In this document: positions 44,460 through 55,894 of the stretch, piece after piece
Layout: each line of letters opens with the position of its first letter
Position numbering within the stretch: position 1 is the first letter of the stretch
Source: Serripes groenlandicus
Taxonomy: Eukaryota > Mollusca > Bivalvia > Cardiida > Cardiidae
NCBI GenBank assembly: GCA_031761405.1
Contig: JASEVX010000116.1
Span: 62,001-126,000 of the forward strand
Direction of reading: 5' to 3'
DNA length: 64,000 nt
Notes under the pieces: model-generated
Told to the model about the DNA's origin: nothing
Seen by the model: only the letters and a program-made list of their open reading frames with translations
Database searches by the model: none
Program-made: the position numbers and the translations under genes

Positions 44460-45075
44460 ACAGAAACAAAACATACATTTTCTGAAATCTCAAAAATTCA
44501 ACTAAAGTAACAGATGCATTGAACAACTGGAATTTCTTTGTAATTGAAAAATTACTTGTTTATTTGAATTTTGATTAATTTTGTTCCAATATTAATAGAA
44601 TGACATTATTCAAAAGGATAAAAGTTTATTTAAACCTGTAATGTATTCGAATATTTTTATCTATTGCAATAGACGAATGTTTAAACTTCCAGAAAATATC
44701 TTTGTTATTGTCATATCTTCAAAAGTTTATAAGTTTTGCCAGAGACATATTTATATACTATAGGTCTCTGGTACTACAAATGTTGGGACAGGTGATATTT
44801 TAGTATACAATTTTACTTATCTCATTATATCTAGTCCCTGAAAAAACAATATTTAAAAATAAACTGAGGAAAAACGGAGACATAACATGACAGGTGTTTT
44901 GGGAAAAGGAAAATTGCAAATTTTTAACATTTTTTTTTTCCTACAATGTTTTAAAACAACTTCAGTTTTAACAAAATATTGGTATGGCACGAATGTGCTA
45001 CCATAAAACATCTGGAAACTTTTGATAAACAAATCAGGCGAATTTATCCGAGGCCTCCGAAAAACCCCGTATATT
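44460..45075. other. Unannotated AT-rich spacer
   Basis: Nothing recognised except weak MITE-like pieces near 44865-44950. Confidence 0.35.
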
Positions 45076-45079
45076 GACA

Positions 45080-45206
45080 ACTGAAAAACTGAAATTGCTC
45101 TTATTGAGCAATTGTCCCTTTTTGTCACAATGTTTTCAATTGTATTAAAGAAAATTAATTTCTAGATATTTTCACAGATATGTTGCATGTGGGAAAGGAT
45201 TAACAT
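45080..45206. mobile_element. TTAA MITE, half copy
   Basis: GAAATTGCTCTTATTGAGCA to GCATGTGGGAAAGGATTAA. Confidence 0.7.
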
Positions 45207-45389
45207 TACAGACCAATTCCTGTTTAGAGACACTATGAAAAGAGACAGCCTGTAACCCTTTGACTGATAGGGTATTTGTTACAACCTTTTTATCTTTGAA
45301 AACATTTCAAAGAAAGCAATAATTAAGACTCATGTGGAAAATATTGTTTGTATTAAGAAATTATATTCTATTGCCAATATCCACAGTTT

Positions 45390-45565
45390 TATTAATATTT
45401 TCCCACATGTTTCGCTCAAAGCGAGCAATTTCTGCTTTTCCCACAATGTTTTCAACTGTTTTCATTAATTATACCTTCGATCATTAAAAGAGATATTCCA
45501 GGTTTTTGCTTAGATATTTTGAAAGTTGTCTGCTGCAGATTTGTTGTATGTGGGAAAGGGTTAAT
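45390..45565. mobile_element. TTAA MITE, copy 13 (5' decayed)
   Basis: CGCTCAAAGCGAGCAATTTC to GTCTGCTGCAGATTTGTTG, TATGTGGGAAAGGGTTAA. Confidence 0.75.
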
Positions 45566-45734
45566 GATGGACTAATTGGGTTACAAATGAACAAGCCCAA
45601 GCAAATAAGTACATTCCTTAGATTCTTCTGGCCAGTGACTCTGTCAACATAATGAACAAAAATTCATCTAAAATCAATAAAATGTTACATTTCACAATCA
45701 ATAAACATTCATCATCACATAGTCAGTAGATATA

Positions 45735-46103
45735 AACCCTTTCTCACCTCCAGATACATTTTGATGTATCTTTTGACAAAGTTGTGGCAAAAGGATAAAT
45801 TGCCCAGACTTTCAACTTTATTCAATTATAATATACAGTCAAACCTCTGCTAAAAAACACCTTTGTTTAGCAATACCCTTTCTATAGCAAACACTTTTAA
45901 TTTCAAAATTACTCATTTTCTGCATAAATGACCCTGCAATTAAAGACCACCTTTGAACAAAGTCCAGATTGTTCTCATCCCATTGGTGGTCTATTAAAAC
46001 AGGTTGGACTATCTTTCCTTTATAGAGATTTCCTAATATATTTTTTAAATGTTTTCAAAGTCGTCTGCTGTTGGGGTTTTTTGTACGTGAGAAAGGGATA
46101 AAA
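45735..46103. mobile_element. TTAA MITE carrying a nested pogo/Tigger-like MITE
   Basis: Outer left half AACCCTTTCTCACCTCCAGA to 45835; outer right half TTTATAGAGATTTCC to GTGAGAAAGGGATAA. They are separated by the inner element at 45836-46011. Confidence 0.78.
45836..46011. mobile_element. Pogo/Tigger-like MITE, ~176 bp
   Basis: Ends CAGTCAAACCTCTGCTAA and AACAGGTTGGACTA are imperfect inverted repeats of the CAGTCAAACCT type. Inner AAGACCACCTTTG faces TGGTGGTCTATT. Inserted at a TA, as expected for Tc1/mariner/pogo elements. Confidence 0.68.
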
Positions 46104-46118
46104 CTTAACCAGTGACCA

Positions 46119-46347
46119 TTAACCCTTTCCCACATACAGCAAACCTGCAGCAGACGACTTTGAAGACGTCTTGCCAAAAATGTGAAAAATCTCAATAAAT
46201 GAGGGCTTGATAATATTACAGAGTTGAAAACATTGTGGCAGAAGGAGAAATTGCTCATCATGAGCAATTTCTACTTTTGTCACAATGTTTTCAAAAGTCG
46301 TCTGCTGCAGAAGCGTAAACAATCTTCTGTATTTGGAATAGGGTTAA
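46119..46347. mobile_element. TTAA MITE, copy 14 (complete)
   Basis: TTAACCCTTTCCCACATACA ... TGGAATAGGGTTAA, inner pair GAAATTGCTCATC / ATGAGCAATTTC. Confidence 0.85.
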
Positions 46348-46385
46348 AGTACTAAGTAGTTTAATTTAATAAAACATTATGTTTG

Positions 46386-46440
46386 ACCTTTTCCCACATA
46401 CAGACAATTTTTGACACCACTGCAGCAGACGACTTTATAT
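46386..46440. mobile_element. TTAA MITE, terminal fragment
   Basis: CCTTTTCCCACATACAGACA, CTGCAGCAGACGACTTTA. Confidence 0.6.
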
Positions 46441-46940
46441 ATGAGCCCATCCATGCACAAAGGGACAAGTTGGCATTTCTGTATAGTGTAAGCTCAGAAA
46501 CAGTTGTTCTTCTGCCTCGTCTATCAGATTCGGCACATTTTGACAGAAACTTCTTACAAGCTTATGTAAGCTACATACAAACAGTGTAGGTATTGATGAT
46601 GATCAGGCTGTATGCATGGTACGACTGATCTGAATCTATACTGTCAACACAATCACAGTAATCATCGAAACATATATCTATAAATTTGATTTTTTATTAA
46701 AAAGTCATTTATTAAAAGAGGCAAACAAAGGAAACAATTTTTAGCAAGGTGCGAAATAATTTTTTTTTAACCCAGGGCAGGATTTCATTGTCGCTTGTTT
46801 TTCGAATGTATGAGTACAAAGTATGTTACATCTCCAAAATGAGAGGAGAAGTATATTACTAGTTGAAAAAGTTTTACGAATAGAAATTGCCTTTTTTAAG
46901 GAACTTAACCTTTTACGATAGGGATAAAAATCCTCTGTTG
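46441..46940. other. Unannotated spacer
   Basis: 46590-46655 resembles 35330-35395 (GATCAGGCTG, TGATCTGAATCTATACTGT), a short shared repeat. Otherwise nothing seen. Confidence 0.4.
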
Positions 46941-47140
46941 CAAAGCTGTGAAATGCCTGGGTTGTGTAGTTTAAGAGCGTCCACCTTGGATGAGGGAGGT
47001 CGCATATTTGATACTCCATCCAGGTCTTACCGGTTAGCATTACGACAGACTCGCCGATGTTGGGTAAAATGGACCAGTTGTACTGGAATCTTATCCAGGC
47101 AATGCCATGATATATCTCATGAATGTGGGAAGCTACTTAT
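46941..47140 (+). mobile_element. SINE family I copy
   Basis: GCCTGGGTTGTGTAGTTTAA, GAGCGTCCACCTTGG (box A side), GGAGGTCGCATATTTGATAC (box B side), TCCATCCAGGTCTTACC. Shares its layout with 10692. Confidence 0.6.
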
Positions 47141-47689
47141 AACACCGTACAAACATCAAAGCACTGAAAGTGCTGTGGGACGGTACCCATTGTATGAGGG
47201 GAAAAAAGATGGTCAACTGTTTCATTTTTGGGAAAGTTACAAAACAAGTCACATAATTTCAAAAAATGTGAACATAAAAGAAGAAATGCATACAGTTCAA
47301 ATATTTATTTAAGACAGGGTTAACCTTATTTCCAGAGATCTATAAATTAACTCTCGAACTGTAGACGGTAGATACAGTTAGATAAACAAACACATTTGTG
47401 ATAGGTAATTTATCACATGGATAAACTCTACAGCAGATGATTTGAAAATGTTTAACTAAAGATATTGGTAAATCTGTATTGATGAAACTAAAAGTATTGA
47501 GTGTGAGGAAAACATTGAGAAAACTGTCGAAATTTCTCATACCATCCATCTGTTGAAGATTAGACAACATGTGTCTGTAGTGTAGAAAGGGTAAAATAGT
47601 ACCAGTAGCAAAGCTATTTATTATCTATAGTATCTAAAGAATCAACTTAATTTTAACACTCTTAGTAAAGAGTCCCCCAAGGAACATTT
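47141..47689. other. Unannotated spacer
   Basis: No gene. A weak MITE-like piece around 47405-47595. Confidence 0.35.
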
Positions 47690-48660
47690 GAGAGAAATGT
47701 GGTGTTTACAAGATATTTTTCAATATTGGCCTAGTGACCTAGTTTTTAACCAGACCATATTCGAGCTTAGCCTAGATATCATCAAGATAAACATTCTGGT
47801 AAAGTTTCATCATGCTAGAATTAAAAACATGGCTTCCAGAGCATTAACAAATCTTTTCTTAAATTTGATCAAGGGACCTAATTTTTGACTCGCCATGACC
47901 AATGTCTAAATTGGCCTGTATATCGTCAAGAAAAACTGTCTGACAAAATTTCAAGCCGCTAAAGTCAAAAGTGTGGTTTCTTAAGTGTTAAATCAAGATT
48001 GTCCTACAACTTGACATAGTGACCTAATTTTTTAACAAACATTAACCATATACAAACTAAATATAATACAAACAATCATTCTGACAAAGTTTCAGCATGC
48101 TCAAGCTAAAAGTGCAGCTTCCAGAGTCTTAACAAGATTTTCCTCCTACTTGGCTTAGTTTTATCCAAAATAACCAATATTTGAAATTGGCCTATCACCA
48201 AGACAAACTTTCTGACAAGGTTTCAAACTGCTCAATACAAAAATGCAGTGTCTATAGTGTTAACAAGATTTTTCTACAGTGTTTGGCTAAGTGACCTAGT
48301 TCTTTACTGGATCTGACACATATTCGAACTTAGGCTAGATATCATACAAGCAAATATTCTGAGGAAGTTTCAACATGCTCAAGTAAAACATGCGGCTTCC
48401 AGAGTGTTAACCCTTTCCCTCATATAGACGCTTTCTGACTACAGCAGACGGCTTTTTGAAAAAAATAGTGACAAAAGAATAAATTGCTCAAAACGAGCAA
48501 TTTCTCCTTTTGCCACAATGTTTTCCACTTTTAGTCATAGGTTATCCATTCAATTATAGAGATTTTCTATATGTTGACAAAATATGTTCAAAGTCATCTG
48601 CTGCAGAATTGTTGTATGAGGGAAAGGGTTAACTAAATTTTCCTTTAATTTGAGCAGTCC
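47690..48660 (-). repeat. CAAATTTGAAGG-type tandem repeat, reverse orientation, interrupted by a MITE
   Basis: About five ~140-bp units (GACCTAGTTTTTAACCAG, TGACAAAGTTTCAGCATGCT, GCTTCCAGAGTCTTAACAAG), the reverse complement of the family at 25206 and 41570. The last unit is split at GTGTTAA by the MITE at 48407-48632. Confidence 0.82.
48407..48632. mobile_element. TTAA MITE, copy 15 (reference copy with proven target site)
   Basis: TTAACCCTTTCCCTCATATAG at the left, ATGAGGGAAAGGGTTAA at the right, so TTAA is present on both sides. The host repeat reads CTTCCAGAGTG-TTAA-[element]-TTAA-CTAAATTTTCC; the unoccupied equivalent at 59412-59440 reads CTTCCAAAGTGTTAACAAG, ATTTTCC. Hence one TTAA was duplicated on insertion, and the element proper is CCCTTTCCC...GGGAAAGGG. 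TTAA duplication with CCC ends is the piggyBac signature. The left arm has GACGCTTTCTGAC; the right arm has CTGCAGAATTGTTG. A central palindrome AATTGCTCAAAACGAGCAATT could form a hairpin. Confidence 0.9.
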
Positions 48661-48671
48661 TGTGAGCAAAC

Positions 48672-48768
48672 CAACATTGTGGACTCTGCGTAAAGTATTG
48701 ATCCGGATCAACCTAAGAATGCCACACAGGCTTACAAGGATAGACACATTTTACCTGTGGATTTTCTG
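48672..48768. repeat. Short interspersed repeat shared with 62370-62470
   Basis: AACATTGTGGACTCTGCGTA, GATCCGGATCA, GCCACACAGGC and CTGTGGATTTTCTGT occur in both places. Confidence 0.8.
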
Positions 48769-48947
48769 TCAAATTGACCTGTAACTTTACCAACAATGTC
48801 CAATTCTCTTATACAACCAAAATACATCAAAATTTATACTTTTTACTCCCAAAAATAGGCTACACTCAGCATATTTAGTATACAATGAGAAGAAGGTTAT
48901 TAGATGAGGAAGTTTTCCAAGTCTCAAAGTATTAGGTAATAAAATAG

Positions 48948-49222
48948 TTGATTGATTAATTGGGGTTTAACACCATTTTCATCAATCTGTCAGTCATATC
49001 ACGGCAGCCAGTTCAACTACTCATATGTTTCTTGGCTTTCTCATACCAGTACTTCACACAACATTCTTTCCATGCGACTGGCTGCTTTTCCACATAGTCA
49101 GAAAGCCCATTGGTGGTAGTCACATCAAATGTCAGAAGGAATGTAGGCCAAGCTGAGGCTCGAACTCACAACCCCTGGATTAATAGCCTGTGTCTCTACT
49201 GACTGAGCTACGGTAAACTGAG
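48948..49222 (-). mobile_element. Complete tRNA-derived SINE (family II)
   Basis: Reverse strand: box A TAGCTCAGTCAGTAGAG, box B GAGTTCGAGCCTC, body with GTGGAAAAGCAGCCAGTCGC and GTACTGGTATGAGAAAGCC, and a 3' tail with CTGCCGTGATATGAC, GGTGTTAAACCCC and AATCAATC. An 11-bp direct repeat TAATAAAATAG flanks it exactly (48937-48947, 49223-49233), showing retrotransposition. Confidence 0.9.
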
Positions 49223-49233
49223 TAATAAAATAG

Positions 49234-49675
49234 GAAACATGATGTACCAAAGTGAGTTTGCAAAGATATTTTCAAAGTTGTCTGCTGTAGATTGGTTTAA
49301 ATTTGGGTAAAGTTTTTTTAAAAAGAGCCTGTGATATTGTTTCCGTTCAATTATTTCTTCCAATCCTTGAGAAGTTTGCAAAAAAAATCAACAGGTCAAA
49401 ATGTACAGTTTTGTTAAAATATTCAAACTTTTCTTCCCATTACTATGTTCAACAATTGAAAAATTGGGGACATATTTTGTCAATGAAAATTCTGTTGCAT
49501 GATGAGTACATACTGTATCAACTTGAATATACATAGAAAAATATAGTAAACTGACCTTTGAATGTATATAGGCTGTAGACAATAATGATGCAACAGAAAA
49601 TCTTTAAACTTTATGTCAGAAGTTAAATCTCATATTGTGCTTTTTCCTTTTGTGATCAATAAAAAATTCGACTAA
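49234..49675. other. Unannotated spacer
   Basis: A MITE-like terminus near 49265-49310 (TTTTCAAAGTTGTCTGCTG). Otherwise nothing. Confidence 0.35.
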
Positions 49676-50162
49676 TCAACATGGCTTGAAGAAATCTGAT
49701 AGAGGGTCTCCCAAGCAACATTTCTACAAAATTATTTGAAAATTTGCCAAACACTTTTTGAGTTAAAGATATTTTAAGTTTTCATTATAGCCACATACGG
49801 CAAAATAGCCCCGCCCCCCTGGCGACTATGTTTTTCGTCCAATCAACTTGGCTTGAAGGGAATCCGATAGAGGGTCACCCAAGGAACATTTCTACAAAAT
49901 TATTAGAAAATCAACCTGACTCTAATTCCTCGGAGAAGATTTTTTTAAGTTTTCACTATTTCTTTCTTTCGGTTGCCATGGAAACCAGAATTTTGCATGG
50001 ATCCAAAAATATGAAGGAATTTAGGAGAGGACGCTTCATAGGAAGTTTCATTTCAATTGGCCAAGTGGTTAGGGAGAAGAAGTTGTTTGAAGCAAAAGTT
50101 AACGCATGCACGACGGACAATTCGCCACGACATATTAAGCTCGACTGGCTTTCAGCCAGTGG
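49676..50162 (-). mobile_element. Tandem-core element (GGCCGCCAG core), reverse, 3' truncated
   Basis: Reverse complement of the head found at 6753 and 33493 (TTAAGCTCGACTGG, CTTTCAGCCAGTGGAGCTA at 50135-50165), preceded by two ~168-bp monomers. The hairpin end is missing. Confidence 0.78.
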
Positions 50163-50185
50163 AGCTAATTATAATATTTCAATCA

Positions 50186-50310
50186 CCCTTTCCCTCAAAT
50201 AGACACTTTCTGACGCCTCTGCAGCAGACGGCTTTTTGAAAACATGGAAGCAGAGGAAGAAATTGCTCCATATAAGCAATTTCTCCTTTTGTCACAATGC
50301 TTTTTACTCG
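50186..50310. mobile_element. TTAA MITE, left part
   Basis: CACCCTTTCCCTCAAATAGA, GACGCCTCTGCAGCAGACGG, inner pair GAAATTGCTCC / AAGCAATTTC. Confidence 0.7.
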
Positions 50311-52795
50311 TGCCTCTTACTGTTGACAAAATTTATGCTAGTTAACTTACAGTTTAACTTTTAAATTTTACATCTTTGGTCATTTAACAAAACAAATGAT
50401 CCCCCTGTGTGACACAATATGTAGTTCAAAATGATCTACTTAATGTTAGTTATCATGTAGAAGTGTCATCTCTGTATTATAGCTCAAAATGATTTACTTG
50501 AATGTCTTGTTCATAGTAATTAGTTAATTACACAGTTATCTTCCTGTATTATAGTAAACAAAAACAGATCACATTGTGCATCCTTGATTCGTATTTGTGT
50601 CGTTTACATCTTATGACCTAGCCTAGATATTTGTTCTTCCATTCCGTTATTGTTTTCCGAGTTACCTTTACAGAATAAACACTTTCATCCAGAATACTTG
50701 TCACAACGACTCGCTGCTTTTACCAGCTTTGAAGAATGTCATTAACGTCGTTTTGTTTTTGTTTTCTACCCGTCTTGTTGCGGTCACGACTTGCCATTTG
50801 TCTTTTATTTCTCTGATTCAACTTAAGACCAACCGGAAATAACAGTTAATATACCGTTACTATTTTTATTATACCCCACCTTTTCCAATACATAAAGGTT
50901 GGCTGTAAAAAATATCCCATACACTGACATTATGAATCTTCTTCACAAGTAATGTTGCGTATTATGCATTATATAACCTGTCAACATTTCTATGATCTGA
51001 AATTAAACAAAAATACATAGAGTTACTGATTGCACAATAAAAATAAAATCAAGATGTGTATAGTTGTATACATGTCTGCGCAAAACCATTTTTATCAATA
51101 TATACGTATGCTTTGATTTGAATAATAAAATAGTCCGTTTATAATAGATACTTTACAATTATTGATCTGCATTAAGTTATTTGGGATTATAATGCATCTG
51201 TATCCAGTGAAGACTCAGAGGAGCCTATGTGTCATAGTATGCAGTCTCACCAGTCTTAACTAACCATATACATGTAATTTAGACCTAGAAACAGTGTAGC
51301 CTCACTACTTTTATGTCAATATAACATTATAAATGACGCCAAGGCAGAGTGTCAGTTAGACATGGATTCACTAGACAAATTATAACATAGCGTACACAAA
51401 CTTGATACAAATATACATGTGTTTTTGTGCGTTAATTGAATAACATTTTTGGCAAAGCATCATGCATATGCTCCATCTAAGTAGACACAATCTGGAAAAT
51501 TCATTTATAAATATACATTGTATTTCTTCATTCTTTTCAATAATAAAACCTGTATACATATATATAGTATCATCATTCAATACAAATAATTGTACACACT
51601 TAAGTTTGAAAGCAGTTTTCACATCACTTAACCACTTTTGTCTCCTAAGTCCTTAAATGAGCCTAAATAGTGTATACATACAAGAACGATTATACACTTG
51701 TACAATATATCATGAGACCTAAATAGAAATATATAATGTATATATATGTCTTTGAATATATGTACGAAGTCTCCGAAGTCCTTCATTTTTTATTTTCCTT
51801 CATATGCCACCCTTTTTAAATAATTAACGGATGTCAGATGATAAAACGGACAAGCGAATGTCTACAGGAATTGGGCTATTTTCAGACATACGTGTACATG
51901 AAATACATCTGAGCTTATTTTCATATCCGGTTACGATACAGCACAGGGCGAAAATAAAAATAAAAAGTTCCACTCCAAATTACAGTTTAATTGACAGACC
52001 TACCTCGAACGTTTTACGTATTGATTACTAAATGAACATTTTAGGCGTGCATACATTTCTTTCCTGTCAGTCTTCCTCAATATAAAACTTCATGTGTCTT
52101 TCCTCCACAAAAACAATAACAATCTATCGTCAGCGCAGCTTGTCAGATTTCTACTTTCATTTTGAACGGAAGTTGCAAGTTCTCCTTCGCAGAGTTGTCG
52201 CTCCTTACCATCTTCTTTCAGTAAAATGAATCGATTGGCTAGATAATTAGTTGGGAGATAGTTTTTCATCGAAGCGTTTAGAGTTAGGGGGGTTAGGCAT
52301 TATTGTTAATACTACCAAACATCCACGAAACCACTTCTTGATCAACAAGAAATATCAAAATGTCACGTGAAATTGGTATATATTCATACATTAATTATGA
52401 ATATATTTATTCAAACTTCAACTCAATATTGTAAACGTTCTACTTCAACTTTCAACCACTAATGCTTCCTTTTTACAGTCTTTTTTCAATATTCAGATAT
52501 CTTGATTCACCAAGGTTTTCGAAAATGCAGTTTTATTGCCTGATAATTTGACACTACTTTTTTGTTGACGGTTAAAAAAATCCCTCTTTTTCGGCTCCCA
52601 GCTTTACACTATCGTTCTGTTTATAGTCGGGGAGCCAATTGTTGTACGATTTCTCAAAATGCACATTACTATAGACAGTACCCTTAGGGGTACCGCCCAA
52701 AAACAAAATCATCAGTGTCAAAGAAACTATTGACACGTCACTGACATGTTTGATTATTAATTACCCATTATCTGGTTCTGTTAAAATCATACTTT
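50311..52795. other. Longest low-repeat stretch; no gene demonstrated
   Basis: About 2.5 kb of AT-rich sequence without the common repeats. Short ORFs (51380-51622 -, 51831-52031 +) show no motif. Could be intron, UTR or intergenic DNA of a gene outside the window. ACCCTTAGGGGTACCGCCC at about 52680 is a small palindrome. Confidence 0.4.
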
Positions 52796-53112
52796 ACATT
52801 TATATCCTTTCTCTAATACAGACAACAATTGCTGCCTTTACAGAAGACGACTTTTGAAAAAATTGTAGCAAAAGGAGAAATTGATCTTAATGAAAAAAAC
52901 ATTCTAAGTAATTCCTCCTATTTTTTTCACAATGTTTTCAACTGTATTCAATAATTTAAATTTCACTTAAGATGTTCCATATTTTTGCTTAGATGCTCTC
53001 AATGTAGTATGGATCAGATTGGTTATGAGCAATTTTTCCCTTTGACACAATGATTTCAAATGTTGTCTGTTGCAGATGCGTCAAAATGTGTCTGCAAGTG
53101 AGAAGCGTTTAA
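52796..53112. mobile_element. TTAA MITE, one and a half diverged copies
   Basis: TATCCTTTCTCTAATACAGA, AGGAGAAATTGATC, then a second right arm GGTTATGAGCAATTTTTCC to GCAAGTGAGAAGCGTTTAA. Confidence 0.65.
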
Positions 53113-53196
53113 CATGTTTGACTCAAATAAGTGTCTGCTTATGTTCCTCTAACGCCATGAGACTATTTGATGTGATTAATTGGGAGTTTAACATAG

Positions 53197-53413
53197 TTTT
53201 CCCTTTACCTCATATAGACAGTTTCTGACGCTTCTGCAGTAGACGGCTTTTTGAAAACATGGAAACAAAAGAAGCAATTTCTCCTTTTGTTACCATGTCT
53301 TCAACTGTATTCAATTATTGTACTTTTACTTAAAGGGAATTTTCAGAAAAATATTGGGTATGTTTTTTAAATTCGTCTGCTGTAGGTTTGTTGTATGTGG
53401 GAAAAGGGTTAAA
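53197..53413. mobile_element. TTAA MITE, copy 16
   Basis: TTTTCCCTTTACCTCATATA, GACGGCTTTTTGAAAACATGG ... TATGTGGGAAAAGGGTTAA. Closest to copy 1 at 1594. Confidence 0.78.
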
Positions 53414-53454
53414 CCAATGGGATAAATATGAGATGCAGGTAGATCATTAGTCGC

Positions 53455-55090
53455 CGGGCAGAAGCCCGCGACTTCTATTTTTAATAGGTTTTCGGAAATC
53501 ACATGGGAGGAGAAGTTATTATTAGGAAAAACCAAATTTAAATGTCTTGAACATATTACAATTGCGTTTGTTTAAAAACACTAAGTTATGACACATCTAA
53601 AATGAAATAAATATTTCGATGTTTTAAGTATTAGTCGTTTCTTTATTTTGACTCGCATCTCTTTTTTTGGGTTTTATTTACAAAGACAAAACCGTCCCCA
53701 TGAGACTTGCAGCAAGTAGACTGTTATGTGTCAATATCAAGTAAAAATCACGTCGAATTCTCCTTTAAAATAGCAATCTTAACTTGCTGAATGTTATTTT
53801 CATGATCAAAGAGATGTCTTGATTTGTGAGGAATTCATTTTATAATGTTTATCCATGTGTATCTAAAATATGAACTGTTTCTAAGCTAAAACTGTTGATC
53901 GCGTGACTCGCGAATACCAACTGCGTAGATCAATCTCCTTTGCAGAGAGCCGTTCTTTACACTCACTTACAAATAGTAAATTATAGGTGATTTAAAATGT
54001 TTATTTAATTCGAAACAAATGAAGAAAAGAACAAACCGAGATAAAACTGGTTTTAATAGAAAAATGACTTTGAACGAACACTCTCTGCTTATAAAGAGAG
54101 TTTCAAGAACGACACCTCTGCGAAGAAGAATGTAGGTCACGAATCGGGTCTTTCGTACAAAATTATTTCGTCCTTGACAATTGTAAATGTGTCATTAAAT
54201 TCCCTAAAGGCATATTGCTTCCGATCTGCATATTGGTATGCATCATTGACAAAAGGGCGCTCATCATAATATAATTTTAAAACATGAGTAGTTTGTTATT
54301 TTCATTATAAAAAAGGAAGGAAGGAATTACAATAAATTAACATGTTGTAGGGCTCAGTTTATGTTCGAAATTAAGTTTAAATTATACAACAATTTCAATG
54401 AGATTTAACTGTTTAGCTGATATTATATTTCGAAGGTGGTCTTATTTGTAAATATTGGATTACGTTTCATCATTTGTTAAGGTATGATATAATTAAGATG
54501 CCAAGCTAATATCATTTTGAGAAAAAGAGAAAACTCATGTCTTCAGCGATTTAACCCTTATCTCATTGTTTTAAAAGTAAATTGCTGCAAAGGTGTCCAA
54601 TGTTGACTTTAATAGGGGAAACATAAACTGACGTGCTATTGCATGCAAATCTTAAATTGTCTGTTTTGTGGTTTTATTAATAAATGATAGAATTCAAATA
54701 TTCTGACAAACATCTTGAAAAGTGTATGTGGAATTCACAAATCTTATAATTGTTCCTTAATGAAAGCACTATATTCATACTAAGACTAATGATTGTCAAG
54801 ATTACTCATTTCCATTACTGTGTATGATCAATAATTAGTTGGCTGTGTGTATGGTCAACCTACTTTGGAATGGAGATTGATCATAAACAATGAAAGGCTT
54901 CAATTATCATTCACTTCGTTGACAAAACAATGCAAGTTATGATACATTTTCACTTGACCCTGACCCTGATGTTCCAATATGTCCCTAAGTTGATAACTGT
55001 TTATTCAACTACTATAATGTTAGTGTTATGCATAACTGCAGTATGCATTTCCGGCGACATTGATGCGTTGCATCAACTTTCTCTTGTAGG
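53455..55090 (+). repeat. Interspersed repeat copy B
   Basis: Begins near the hairpin CGGGC-AGAA-GCCCG (53456-53469) and ends with hairpin TTGATGCGTTGCATCAA and CTTTCTCTTGTA. It matches copy A (15162-18539) but lacks both insertions found there, and holds ~615 bp (53583-54198) that copy A lacks. No coding seen. Confidence 0.82.
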
Positions 55091-55739
55091 TGATCTGTTA
55101 TAGCTAGGATATCTGATACTGTGTTCTGGTCTGTTTCGCTGTTATCAACCCTGTTTTCACTGAATTAGCATCTAGACAGTTTTCTTTTCTTTTTTTTATA
55201 TGGGGCATGGGCACCGATTTTTGCTTAACCCTTTCCCACATTCAACAGATAGATTGGTCATAAACAATGAAATGATTCAATTAGATTTCAATGAATGACA
55301 TTGCCTTCACTGGAAAAAAAATGCAAGTAATGATACATTATTCATAGTTTGACAGCGTATCCATTTTGAAGACCTCTCTTTTGTATTTTAAACCTTTATG
55401 TGGTATATATATGACATTTGATGCTTTTGCAGCAAAGGTTTCATATGATAACATTGTGGAACAAGAGTTCTACACTGTCACAATATGCCCCACAAAAGGG
55501 AAATTAACTATTGTTTAAAGCAACATAAACATTGGGATCAACTTTGTTAAAGATTGAACAGAATGTGGTCAAGTTAAAGAGCAGAAAGTGTTTGTGGTCG
55601 CCACCCTCTGCTAGATGAATATTGAGGCATGAAAAGGAAGAATTGCTAAGCAAATGTATTCACTTTTGTACTTAAATTCAACTTCCAATTATCCATATGT
55701 CATAATGTTTACTTCAATTGTTTTCAAAGCAGACAACAT
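55091..55739. other. Unannotated spacer with MITE scraps
   Basis: A solitary MITE terminus TTAACCCTTTCCCACATTCA at 55226; weak traces at 55390-55470. TAGATTGGTCATAAACAATG, AAATGATTCAATT near 55248-55283 resembles part of copy B. Confidence 0.45.
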
Positions 55740-55894
55740 TTAACCCATTCCTAAAATACAGACGCATTGTGACGCATTTGCAGAAGACAACTTTGTAAAT
55801 TATTGAAGCAAAATTGAGAAATTGTTTATTATGATATCTCCTTTTGCCAAAATGCTTTAACCTCTTTTCAATAATTAAACTTTCCCTTACAGAT
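55740..55894. mobile_element. TTAA MITE, copy 17 (3' truncated)
   Basis: TTAACCCATTCCTAAAATAC, GACGCATTTGCAGAAGACAA, TATCTCCTTTTGCCAAAATG. Confidence 0.7.

Noticed and set aside
46887..47312. 141-codon ORF
   Set aside because: Contains a SINE copy; the frame is fortuitous.
49828..50202. 124-codon ORF
   Set aside because: Lies in a reverse tandem-core element and continues into a MITE.
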